A stretch of 64,000 nucleotides of DNA. It comes from Lachnospiraceae bacterium (GTDB lineage Bacteria; Bacillota; Clostridia; Lachnospirales; Lachnospiraceae). The DNA is taken from positions 1 to 64,000 of the forward strand of contig BLMC01000010.1 in the NCBI GenBank assembly GCA_011959805.1. The letters are read 5' to 3'. Each line of letters begins with the position of its first letter. Within the stretch, counting starts at the first letter, position 1. Below the pieces are notes generated by a model that saw only the letters and a list, made by a program, of their open reading frames with translations, was not told where the DNA came from and did not search any database. This document shows, in pieces, positions 57,390 through 64,000 of the stretch. Position numbers and translations under genes: made by a program.

Positions 57390-57533
57390 TTGTGGCTGTG
57401 TTTGACATTCTAGCCGCAACAAATGTAAAAAATAATAGTATTCACGTTTGCAGATTTGTGGTCCATGCCGTGGGTAGCCCACAGAGAGGAAGCGGACGGA
57501 AGCGCGGTACAACCGTAGAAAATGGAGGTAAAT
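57390..57533 (+). promoter_or_regulatory. possible rpsB leader
   Basis: A stem TTGTGGCT (57390-57397)/AGCCGCAA (57412-57419) is followed by a GC-rich stretch with hairpin GTGGG-TAG-CCCAC (57470-57482) and a GGAAGCGG...GCGCGG part just before AATGGAGG and the ATG. Such leaders often allow ribosomal protein autoregulation; no specific S2-binding motif was recognised. A TTGACA at 57401-57406 is a possible -35 box. Confidence 0.4.
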
Positions 57534-57534
57534 C

Positions 57535-58275
57535 ATGAGTGTTATTTCAATGAAGCAGTTATTGGAAGCAGGTGTTCATTTTGGACATCAGACAAGAAGA
57601 TGGAACCCTAAAATGGCTCCTTATATCTTCACAGAGAGAAATGGTATCTATATCATTGACTTACAGAAATCTGTAGGCAAAGTTGACGAGGCGTACAGAG
57701 CTGTAGCTGATATTGTAGCACAGGGCGGCACAATTCTTTTTGTAGGAACTAAGAAACAGGCGCAGGACGCTGTTCGTACAGAGGCAGAGCGCTGCGGTAT
57801 GTTCTATGTAAATGAGAGATGGCTGGGTGGTATGCTCACCAACTTTAAGACAATTAGAAGCAGAATTACCAGATTGAAAGCAATTGAGACAATGGCAGAG
57901 GATGGAACATTTGATGTTCTTCCAAAGAAGGAAGTTATTCAGATTAAGAAGGAATGGGAAAAGCTTGAGCGAAATCTTGGTGGTATTAAGAATATGACAA
58001 AGATTCCTGACGCAATTTTTGTTGTGGACCCAAAGAAGGAAAGAATTTGTGTACAGGAAGCACACACACTTGGTATTCCTCTGATTGGTATTGCAGATAC
58101 AAACTGCGATCCAGAAGAATTGGATTATGTAATTCCGGGAAATGATGATGCGATTAGAGCTGTCAAGTTGATTGTATCTGCCATGGCTGATGCTGTGATT
58201 GAGTCAAATCAGGGTGAGATGATGACAGATGCAGTGCCAGAAGAAGTGGTAGAGGAAGAGGCAGTAGCAGAGTAA
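57535..58275 (+). CDS. rpsB: 30S ribosomal protein S2
   Basis: 246 aa, normal length. Typical S2 sequence: [107 protein letters not shown], acidic tail [24 protein letters not shown] precedes ATG 57535. Lies after the flagellar locus as in Bacillus; followed by the second copy of the RNA element and tsf. Confidence 0.98.
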   Translation: MSVISMKQLLEAGVHFGHQTRRWNPKMAPYIFTERNGIYIIDLQKSVGKVDEAYRAVADIVAQGGTILFVGTKKQAQDAVRTEAERCGMFYVNERWLGGMLTNFKTIRSRITRLKAIETMAEDGTFDVLPKKEVIQIKKEWEKLERNLGGIKNMTKIPDAIFVVDPKKERICVQEAHTLGIPLIGIADTNCDPEELDYVIPGNDDAIRAVKLIVSAMADAVIESNQGEMMTDAVPEEVVEEEAVAE

Positions 58276-58288
58276 TTGAAGATAGAGT

Positions 58289-58431
58289 AACAGTTCAACC
58301 AGGACTTTGTAGCAAGTGCAAAGTATAGCTTATAAGCCACGAATAGCGCTGAAAGTAAGATGTATCAAGTCACTACGAAATAGTTTTGTATGATTTGATA
58401 CCTGTAACAGGAAGCCAAAGGCTGAATTGTT
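58289..58431 (+). ncRNA. structured RNA element, copy 2 of 2 (partner at 3169-3310), between rpsB and tsf
   Basis: Outer stem AACAGTTCA (58289-58297)/TGAATTGTT (58423-58431), 9 bp with one G.U; next CTTTG (58305-58309)/CAAAG (58416-58420); main stem GTATCAAGTCA (58362-58372)/TGATTTGATAC (58391-58401); then CCTG-TAA-CAGG (58401-58411). In the main stem, relative to copy 1, two pairs change C-G to U-A and one G-C becomes G.U, keeping the pairing. It occupies nearly all of the rpsB-tsf gap, ending 18 nt before the tsf RBS. Confidence 0.7.
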
Positions 58432-58461
58432 ATAAGATAGAGGAAGCAGGAGGAATATAAA

Positions 58462-59397
58462 ATGGCGATTACAGCAGCAATGGTAAAAGAGTTGAGAGAG
58501 ATGACAGGTGCCGGTATGATGGACTGTAAAAAGGCACTAAATGAGACAGATGGGAATATGGACGAGGCTGTTGAATATCTGAGAAAGAATGGACAAGCAA
58601 AGGCGGAAAAGAAGGCAGGAAGAATTGCAGCGGAAGGTCTTTGTAGAGTATGTACTGATGGTGACCAGGTAGCAGCAGTAGTGGAAGTAAATTCAGAGAC
58701 AGACTTTGTGGCAAAGAATGAACAATTCCAGAATTATGTTACAGCAGTTGCAAAACAGGCGCTTGCAACAAGCACTACAGATATGGATGCATTTCTTGCA
58801 GAGTCGTGGAATGAGGATTCTTCAAAGACAGTTAAGGAAGCATTAGTTGAGAAGATTGCCGTTATTGGAGAAAATCTTACCATTAGAAGATTTGAGAAAG
58901 TTACAGCGGAGAATGGTTGTGTTGTGACATATACACATGGTGGTGGAAAGATTGGTGTTATTGTAAATGCTGAGACAGCAGTAGTAAATGATGCAGTAAA
59001 AGAAGCACTTCTCAATCTGGCAATGCAAGTGGCAGCACTTTATCCGAAGTATGTATCTTCTGCGGAAATTTCTGAGGAATTTAAAGCACATGAGAAGGAG
59101 ATTATCGCGGAGCAGATTAAAAATGATCCTAAGATGGCTGGAAAACCGGAGAATGTTATTGAAGGTGCAGTAGTTGGTCGCCTTAATAAGGAACTTAAGG
59201 AAATGTGTTTGTTAGAGCAAGTTTATGTGAAGGCTGAAGATGGAAAACAGACAGTTAAACAATATCTTAATGAAGTTTCTAAGGAGAATGGAACAGAGAT
59301 TCAGATTAAGAATTTCGTTCGTTTTGAGACTGGGGAAGGTATTGAGAAGAAAGTGGATGACTTTGCTGCTGAGGTTGCAGCGCAGGCAGGAGTATAA
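58462..59397 (+). CDS. tsf: translation elongation factor Ts
   Basis: 311 aa, nucleotide exchange factor of EF-Tu. N-terminal ITAAMVKELREMTGAGMMDCKKALNETDGNMDEAVEYLR, VCTDGDQVAAVVEVNSETDFVAKNEQF, and later VSSAEISEEF and KEMCLLEQVYVKAED, all EF-Ts signatures. AGGAGGAATATAAA precedes ATG 58462. Terminator at 59451-59486. Confidence 0.98.
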   Translation: MAITAAMVKELREMTGAGMMDCKKALNETDGNMDEAVEYLRKNGQAKAEKKAGRIAAEGLCRVCTDGDQVAAVVEVNSETDFVAKNEQFQNYVTAVAKQALATSTTDMDAFLAESWNEDSSKTVKEALVEKIAVIGENLTIRRFEKVTAENGCVVTYTHGGGKIGVIVNAETAVVNDAVKEALLNLAMQVAALYPKYVSSAEISEEFKAHEKEIIAEQIKNDPKMAGKPENVIEGAVVGRLNKELKEMCLLEQVYVKAEDGKQTVKQYLNEVSKENGTEIQIKNFVRFETGEGIEKKVDDFAAEVAAQAGV

Positions 59398-59451
59398 TCT
59401 ATCTTTTGCACAGTGAAAAAGAAATTAAATTGTAAACTTTAGAGTAAATAA

Positions 59452-59486
59452 AAAGGGGCTTCGGATTTCTCTGAAGCCCCTTTATG
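59452..59486 (+). terminator. tsf intrinsic terminator
   Basis: AAAGGGGCTTC (59452-59462) pairs with GAAGCCCCTTT (59473-59483), 11 bp with a 10-nt loop. The stem ends with A/T on both sides, suitable for both strands. Confidence 0.85.
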
Positions 59487-59536
59487 CTATGCATACGAAC
59501 GCGAAAAGAAACTATACACCAAAAGCTGCCTGGGTC

Positions 59537-59569
59537 CGAGTAGGGAAGAGAAGCCCTCCCTACTCGATT
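59537..59569. repeat. hairpin repeat CGAGTAG/CTACTCG, copy 3, downstream of the RpiR-type gene
   Basis: CGAGTAGGGA (59537-59546) pairs with TCCCTACTCG (59557-59566), then ATT. It lies 5 bp from the stop of the minus-strand regulator gene and in a convergent gap with tsf. Shared with copies at 8789-8820 and 16475-16505. Confidence 0.65.
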
Positions 59570-59573
59570 CTAA

Positions 59574-60431
59574 TTATAGAAGCTTAGGCATAATTGCCTC
59601 GGCAGTTGCAGAGCGCGCCTTGGAGTAGATTACAGGGTTGCGTTTGCAAAAGACATAATACAAACATTCTATAATAAAAAGTTGTCCCAGTTTGGCAGCT
59701 ACAGACCCAGATTGCAGTGGACTTTCATTGTAGCCACATAATAGTACAACATCCGCGTATTTTGTAGCGCGTGAGTTGGGAAAGTGAGTGACCAGTATTA
59801 CTGATATATGGCGTTCTTTTGCAATGCGCATAATATCTTCCATATCTTTGGTGGAACCAGAGTAGGAAAAAAACAAGATCACATCCTCTTTTGTGGCGAG
59901 TGAGATGTTCATAACTTGCATATGTGAGTCCTCAATATGAACAAAACGAGAGGTGGCAGTAGAAAAACGTGCCCATGCTTCCATAGCCATTACCATGCTT
60001 CCACCTTGACCAAAACAAAAAACTCTATCAGCGGCAGAGATAAAATCAACTGCTCTGGAAATTTCAGTTTCGTCCAACAAATCCATAGTTTCATTTAAGG
60101 AGAGAATACTGGATGAATAAAGCTTATGAAAAATGCTTCCAAGAGTATCTTCCGAAGTAATTGTTTCAGGGGTGTCCGATGGGTCGCCAATATCCGTAAC
60201 ATAAGCAGCCTTAGCAAGTGCTAGTTTGAGGTTATTGTAACCTGACAAGCCGAGACTTCGGCAAAAGCGTGTGATGGAAGCCTCCGACACACCGCTGTTT
60301 TCTGCAAGGCTTGAGATAGACATATATTGGGAATCGTGGGTATTGGCAAGAATGTAGTCAGCCAGCTTTCGGCTGGAACGTGTAAGTGAATGGTATTGCT
60401 CCGTGATTAGTTCCAGAATATTTCCTGCCAA
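59574..60431 (-). CDS. MurR/RpiR-family transcriptional regulator
   Basis: 285 aa. N-terminal RpiR HTH (about 1-77: LADYILANTHDSQYMSISSLAENSGVSEASITRFCRSLGLSGYNNLKLALAK) and a C-terminal SIS sugar-phosphate-binding domain (about 120-250, DRVFCFGQGGSMVMAMEAW; ILFFSYSGSTKDMEDIMRIAKER). Start is TTG at 60429-60431 with AAAGGAG 8 nt upstream. Last gene of the amino-sugar operon, 15 bp after the ROK gene; it probably senses an amino-sugar phosphate and controls nagBA and the divergent gene. The operator candidate is the palindrome at 63416-63430. Confidence 0.9.
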   Translation of the reverse strand: MAGNILELITEQYHSLTRSSRKLADYILANTHDSQYMSISSLAENSGVSEASITRFCRSLGLSGYNNLKLALAKAAYVTDIGDPSDTPETITSEDTLGSIFHKLYSSSILSLNETMDLLDETEISRAVDFISAADRVFCFGQGGSMVMAMEAWARFSTATSRFVHIEDSHMQVMNISLATKEDVILFFSYSGSTKDMEDIMRIAKERHISVILVTHFPNSRATKYADVVLLCGYNESPLQSGSVAAKLGQLFIIECLYYVFCKRNPVIYSKARSATAEAIMPKLL

Positions 60432-60446
60432 ACAATCATCTCCTTT

Positions 60447-61325
60447 CTAAAGCTCAAGTACAGCAGCGCCTAACATACCAGCGCGGTTGCCAAGTGCTGC
60501 TCTCTCCAGTTTCACCTGACGAAAGCTGGACATGATATGGGGATACAGCCTTTCGTGGAGCTGTTCTATTATATAGGGCTGCTCCATAATACCACCGCCA
60601 AGGATTACACATTCGGGATTCAACATATGAATAATCGTGGTTAGTCCATATATTATTTCCATAATCCAGTGATCAACAAGTTTTTTTACATCGGGTTCTT
60701 CTAGGCGTTCAAAAATTTTACGCCCGTTGGTTAGTGTGGGGTCAAATTGCTGTGCACTTTTCACCAGTGCAGTGGCGGAAGCATATTTCTCATAGCAACC
60801 TGAAAACATGTCATCGTCAATCTTGCGCGCTTCGGGGTGTGTGACAATCGCGCCAAATTCACCAGCAGAATAGCTGCTTCCAGAGTATAATTTTCCATCG
60901 GAAAAAATCGCACCACCCACTCCAGTGCCATAGGTGAGACACACGAAATTTTTGCGACCTTTTCCAGCTCCAAAGACAAACTCTCCAATTGCAGCTGCAT
61001 TTACATCATTTTCGACCGCAACGGGCACATTAAACTCTTGTTCTAATAATTCTTTTAATTTTGTACCTGTGTAGCCAGGAATATTTTCATTTGCGTAGAT
61101 AATTTGTCCGCGCACAGGGTTTACTTGTCCAGCAGTGCTAACGCCAATGCGCTCAAATGGAGTGCGCTGTTGATATGCGGCAATAATTTCCTTTGCGCGC
61201 GCTGTCACATGCGAACTTCCTTGACTGGCTTCTGTTGGAGTTTCTTTGATGTCCGTTAGCATTCCGTCAATATACAGACCAGATTTAATTGCAGTGCCGC
61301 CAATATCAAGAACCAAGGTTGTCAT
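60447..61325 (-). CDS. ROK-family sugar kinase
   Basis: 292 aa. N-terminal phosphate-binding LVLDIGGTAIKSGLYIDG, acetate/sugar site GVSTAGQVNPVRG, VAVENDVNAAAIGEFVFGAG, and phosphate 2 GTGVGGAIFSDGKLYSGSSYSAGEFG, all ROK motifs. The usual zinc motif CxCGxxGCxE is degenerate: only FSGCYEKYASATAL. With nagA/nagB it is probably an N-acetylglucosamine or N-acetylmannosamine kinase. Start is the ATG at 61323-61325 with AAGGAGG 8 nt before it; an upstream start at 61349 would run through the RBS. Confidence 0.9.
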   Translation of the reverse strand: MTTLVLDIGGTAIKSGLYIDGMLTDIKETPTEASQGSSHVTARAKEIIAAYQQRTPFERIGVSTAGQVNPVRGQIIYANENIPGYTGTKLKELLEQEFNVPVAVENDVNAAAIGEFVFGAGKGRKNFVCLTYGTGVGGAIFSDGKLYSGSSYSAGEFGAIVTHPEARKIDDDMFSGCYEKYASATALVKSAQQFDPTLTNGRKIFERLEEPDVKKLVDHWIMEIIYGLTTIIHMLNPECVILGGGIMEQPYIIEQLHERLYPHIMSSFRQVKLERAALGNRAGMLGAAVLEL

Positions 61326-61341
61326 AGCCAAATCCTCCTTG

Positions 61342-62493
61342 CTATTCAATCAGTGAAGCGCGGTGAAATACCATTTTTAGTTCTAAATTGTCGTTTAAAA
61401 TTACAATATTTGCGTATTTGCCTGGAGTGAGACTTCCATAATGTTCGTAAATGCCAACTGCTTTTGCTGGATTGACAGCAGCGCATTTGATTGCACTTGC
61501 AAGAGGAATCCCCATGTCATGAACAGCAGTGCGCACGCAGTTCATAAGATTTGTCACAGAACCTGCGATTGTACCATCTTCAAGAACAGCCAAATTTCCT
61601 TTGACAGTGACATTTTGTCCACCGAGGTCATATTGGCCGTCGTCAAGACCTGCGGCGCGCATACTGTCGCTAATCAAAATAATTCTGTCATCACCAAAAA
61701 TTTTGAACGTGGTTCTTACCACTGCAGGATGAATGTGGATTCCATCACAGATTAATTCAGCCATACAGTGACTGTCATCGGCGGCTGCACCAATTGGACC
61801 AGGAGCACGATGAGTAAAAGGCGGCATGGCATTATAAGTGTGAGTCAACTGTGAAGCTCCACAGGCAATGGCTTCTTTTGCAGTGTCATAGTCTGCTGTT
61901 GTGTGTGCAATGGAGATATTGACACGACTGCTGTTTTCTCGAATAAATTCTAGCGCACCTTCTGTTTCAGGAGCAATTGCTACAGTGCGAAGCATCCCAT
62001 TGGAGACTTCTTGTAGACGATTCAGCATAGCAGTGTCAGCCAGAGCGATGTATTTTCCGTTCTGTGCACCTTTTTTGGCAGCGTTGATGAAAGGACCTTC
62101 CATATAAAGTCCACAGAAGTCTGCTGCATCAACGTCAGCCTGCTCGCTGAAATCCTTTGCGGCACAACAGATTTGAGTCAATACTTCTTCGGGCATAGTC
62201 ATGGTGGCAGGTGTGATAGAAGTTATGCCCTGACTTAATTCATAGTGTGCGATTGTACGCAGTGCTTCCACTGTGCCATCGCAACAATCACTTCCCATAC
62301 ACCCATGAAAATGAATATCAGTGAGACCGGGAATAACATAGTGTTCAGCAGCATCAATCACAGTTTCTTCGCCAGATGCATTGCGATAATCTTCTTCTGA
62401 TACAATTTTTTCGTCGCATATATATACGGTTTTGGGAGCAAAAGAGCCGTCTTCATGAAAGACAAGGCCATTGATAATTTTTTTGAGTGCCAT
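61342..62493 (-). CDS. nagA: N-acetylglucosamine-6-phosphate deacetylase
   Basis: 383 aa. Amidohydrolase fold; metal motif GLTDIHFHGCMGSD, YMEGPFINAAKKGAQN, HTYNAMPPFTHRAPG, GIHIHPAVV, and ILISDSMRAAGLDDGQYDLGG with the catalytic Asp. Cuts acetate from GlcNAc-6-P to give GlcN-6-P for NagB. Stop 16 bp before the ROK start. AAAGGCGGAC is the RBS before the ATG on the minus strand. Confidence 0.96.
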   Translation of the reverse strand: MALKKIINGLVFHEDGSFAPKTVYICDEKIVSEEDYRNASGEETVIDAAEHYVIPGLTDIHFHGCMGSDCCDGTVEALRTIAHYELSQGITSITPATMTMPEEVLTQICCAAKDFSEQADVDAADFCGLYMEGPFINAAKKGAQNGKYIALADTAMLNRLQEVSNGMLRTVAIAPETEGALEFIRENSSRVNISIAHTTADYDTAKEAIACGASQLTHTYNAMPPFTHRAPGPIGAAADDSHCMAELICDGIHIHPAVVRTTFKIFGDDRIILISDSMRAAGLDDGQYDLGGQNVTVKGNLAVLEDGTIAGSVTNLMNCVRTAVHDMGIPLASAIKCAAVNPAKAVGIYEHYGSLTPGKYANIVILNDNLELKMVFHRASLIE

Positions 62494-62540
62494 TTTGTCC
62501 GCCTTTCTTTTAACTAGTTTTTTGGAGAGTCAATAACAAA

Positions 62541-63269
62541 TTATTCGCATTTTGAGAGTGCAGCTTCGTCCGCTACTAGAATTACATTGCGATGGAGCTG
62601 TAAGATGGAAGCTGGTACTTGTGGTGTAATAGGGCCAAAAAATGCAGTTTTTACAATATCTGCTTTGTCTGCGCCAGATACGATAATCAAAATCTTGTGT
62701 GCAGACATAATTGTCTTAATACCCATTGTGTATGCTTGGCGTGGCACTTCTGCCTCTGTCTCAAAAAAGCGTGCATTCGCCTTGATTGTCTGCTCTGATA
62801 AGTCAATACAATGTGTCTCTGTAGAGAAAACATCACCGGGTTCATTAAAACCGATATGTCCGTTATGCCCCAGTCCTAAGAGCTGGAGATCTGGTTCGCC
62901 TACAGCGCGCAGAATCTCATTGTAATTGTGACATGCAACATTGCTGTCTGGTTCTGTTCCATCAGGAAGAAAAGTTTTGTTTTTGTTAATGTTTACCTTG
63001 CTAAAAAGGTTCTCATTCATAAAGTAATAGTAGCTTTGCGAATTGTCGCGCGTCAATCCTTTGTACTCGTCAAGATTTACTGTCATAACTTCTGAGAAGT
63101 CAAGGTCTCCTTTCTCATACCACTCTACAAGCTGGCGATAAGTGCCAACCGGAGAAGATCCAGTGGCAAGACCAAGAACGCAATTTGGCTTCATAATAAT
63201 TTGTGCCGAGATAAGGTTGGCAGCTTTGCGGCTCATGTCATTATAATCTTTTGCTCTGTAAATTTTCAT
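62541..63269 (-). CDS. nagB: glucosamine-6-phosphate deaminase
   Basis: 242 aa. LGLATGSSPVGTYRQLV (sugar-phosphate binding), MTVNLDEYKGL with catalytic Asp, and LLGLGHNGHIGFNEPG with the acid-base His; all NagB landmarks. Converts GlcN-6-P to fructose-6-P and ammonia. First gene of the minus-strand operon; AGGAGGTACAC 4-5 nt upstream of the ATG. Confidence 0.96.
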   Translation of the reverse strand: MKIYRAKDYNDMSRKAANLISAQIIMKPNCVLGLATGSSPVGTYRQLVEWYEKGDLDFSEVMTVNLDEYKGLTRDNSQSYYYFMNENLFSKVNINKNKTFLPDGTEPDSNVACHNYNEILRAVGEPDLQLLGLGHNGHIGFNEPGDVFSTETHCIDLSEQTIKANARFFETEAEVPRQAYTMGIKTIMSAHKILIIVSGADKADIVKTAFFGPITPQVPASILQLHRNVILVADEAALSKCE

Positions 63270-63340
63270 AGTGTACCTCCTGATTTAAAATCGAAATATG
63301 GTTTTATATCCTGATATGGGAAAAATCCCCTTATGAAATT

Positions 63341-63369
63341 ACTATAACATATTATTTGTGTTGTGGCAA
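63341..63369 (-). promoter_or_regulatory. nagB promoter (minus strand)
   Basis: On the minus strand, TTGCCA (63369-63364), 17-bp spacer, TATAGT (63346-63341). About 70 nt of leader before nagB. Same box sequence as the topA promoter. Confidence 0.7.
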
Positions 63370-63415
63370 TTGATAGAAGAAAAAAATGTTAAAAATTTTC
63401 TATAAAATTTAATGA

Positions 63416-63430
63416 TGAAAATAATTTTCA
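63416..63430. promoter_or_regulatory. palindrome TGAAAATAATTTTCA, operator candidate
   Basis: A perfect 15-bp dyad TGAAAAT-A-ATTTTCA in the gap between the divergent nagB and YhcH-type promoters, 8 bp before the latter's -35 box. RpiR/NanR-type regulators favour GAAA/TTTC dyads, so the adjacent regulator is the natural ligand; no binding data. Confidence 0.55.
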
Positions 63431-63438
63431 AAAATGTA

Positions 63439-63467
63439 TTGACAAAAATACAATCTGACCATACAAT
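63439..63467 (+). promoter_or_regulatory. promoter of the YhcH/TabA-type gene
   Basis: TTGACA (63439-63444), 17-bp spacer, TACAAT (63462-63467), a strong sigma-A promoter ~36 bp before the start codon. Confidence 0.8.
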
Positions 63468-63503
63468 AAAAATCCCATTTATCAAAACAGGAGGAGGACA
63501 AAT

Positions 63504-63956
63504 ATGATTTACACAGAAAGAACAAATCTAAACCACTATCGAGGTCTAAGCAGTTATTTGGATCAAGCAATCGATTATTTGTGCAACCACACATTGGGAA
63601 ATTCACACACAGGACACTATGAGATTGCGGGAGAACAAATTTATATGAATGTGTTTGAATATGAGACACTTTCTGAGGAGAATGCATTTTTTGAGGCACA
63701 TAAAAAGTATACAGATATACATATTATTGTATCTGGTGAGGAGAACGTCGGCATTTCTGATTTCTCTAAGGTATCCGTGAAGCGCTATGAAGAAGAACAG
63801 GATTTTTACGAGATAGAAGGACCTGTTGAACAATACATAAAATTGGTTCCAGAAAAGGTATTGATTCTTTTTCCTGAGGATGCGCACAAAGTTAAACTAG
63901 CTGTGGGGAGACCATCGATAGTAAAAAAAGTTGTTTTAAAAGTGTATGTAGATTAA
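63504..63956 (+). CDS. YhcH/YjgK/YiaL-family protein
   Basis: 150 aa, single-domain beta-barrel family (DUF386), often found in sialic acid and other carbohydrate operons (YhcH, TabA, EbgC). HKKYTDIHIIVSGEENVGISDF and LILFPEDAHKVKLAVG, with KVVLKVYVD at the end, match the family. Probably processes an amino-sugar or has anomerase-like activity; its partner is the divergent nagBA operon. AGGAGGAGGAC precedes ATG 63504. Confidence 0.88.
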   Translation: MIYTERTNLNHYRGLSSYLDQAIDYLCNHTLGNSHTGHYEIAGEQIYMNVFEYETLSEENAFFEAHKKYTDIHIIVSGEENVGISDFSKVSVKRYEEEQDFYEIEGPVEQYIKLVPEKVLILFPEDAHKVKLAVGRPSIVKKVVLKVYVD

Positions 63957-63964
63957 AGTGTATT

Positions 63965-63996
63965 AGAAAAACGAGTGTATTCGCACTCGTTTTTCT
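63965..63996. terminator. bidirectional intrinsic terminator
   Basis: AGAAAAACGAGTG (63965-63977) and CACTCGTTTTTCT (63984-63996) form a 13-bp stem with a 6-nt loop and T run on both strands. Confidence 0.85.
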
Positions 63997-64000
63997 ATGC

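Noticed and set aside
63390-63435. CodY box near the nagB/yhcH promoters (AATTTTCAAAAATGT)
   Set aside because: Three or more mismatches in AT-rich DNA; the palindrome overlapping it is a better candidate site.
1-64000. CRISPR arrays, insertion sequences, prophage genes, tRNA or rRNA genes
   Set aside because: No regularly spaced repeats, transposase, integrase, phage structural genes or RNA gene signatures were seen.

Overview
The window is a low-GC Firmicutes chromosome, most likely a motile member of the Clostridia close to Lachnospiraceae (Roseburia/Lachnospira/Butyrivibrio-like). This rests on protein character, on a FliY with a CheC-type domain alongside CheC and CheD, on a sporulation sigma K, and on the Bacillus-like gene order dprA-topA-codY-[fla/che]-sigD-rpsB-tsf. 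The species cannot be fixed from the sequence alone.

Layout. 1-10.7 kb is accessory and housekeeping DNA: two Opp/Nik-type ABC ATPases, an XRE regulator, unknown small genes, a macrodomain-HD gene pair, an EamA exporter, a minimal chemoreceptor, an M18 aminopeptidase, and a PadR-DUF2812 pair behind a striking double operator. 10.7-17.5 kb carries sigK (no pro-sequence), comM, dprA, topA and codY. 17.8-57.3 kb is the flagellar/chemotaxis locus: rod and basal body (flgB, flgC, fliE-fliJ), hook (fliK, flgD, flgE), a glycosyltransferase, flbD, motAB, fliL, switch (fliM, fliY), cheY, export gate (fliOPQR, flhBA), flhFG, a PilZ protein, cheBAWCD, the flagellar sigma factor, a FapA-type protein and several unknown genes, one at the position of Bacillus swrB. 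57.5-59.4 kb is rpsB-tsf. 59.6-63.9 kb is an amino-sugar locus: nagB-nagA-ROK kinase-RpiR regulator on the minus strand, divergent from a YhcH/TabA-type gene.

How it fits together. CodY senses branched-chain amino acids and GTP in Firmicutes. Its gene lies directly upstream of the flagellar genes. A perfect match to the CodY box sits next to the motA promoter, and a two-mismatch version lies inside the flgB promoter, which suggests nutritional control of motility. A textbook sigma-D (FliA) promoter precedes fliK. Intrinsic terminators after flgE, flhB and cheC suggest that the locus is read as several transcription units rather than one operon, and three of the breaks are followed by leaders with strong RNA structure.

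The most unusual items are RNA-like. A roughly 140-nt element occurs twice, in front of the macrodomain gene and between rpsB and tsf, with compensatory base changes in its main stem. A multi-helix leader precedes the glycosyltransferase gene. The fliK leader can form two mutually exclusive helices. The flhA leader has a hairpin loop that matches an upstream pairing partner. A hairpin repeat containing CGAGTAG/CTACTCG occurs at three gene ends. No CRISPR array, insertion sequence, tRNA or rRNA was seen.
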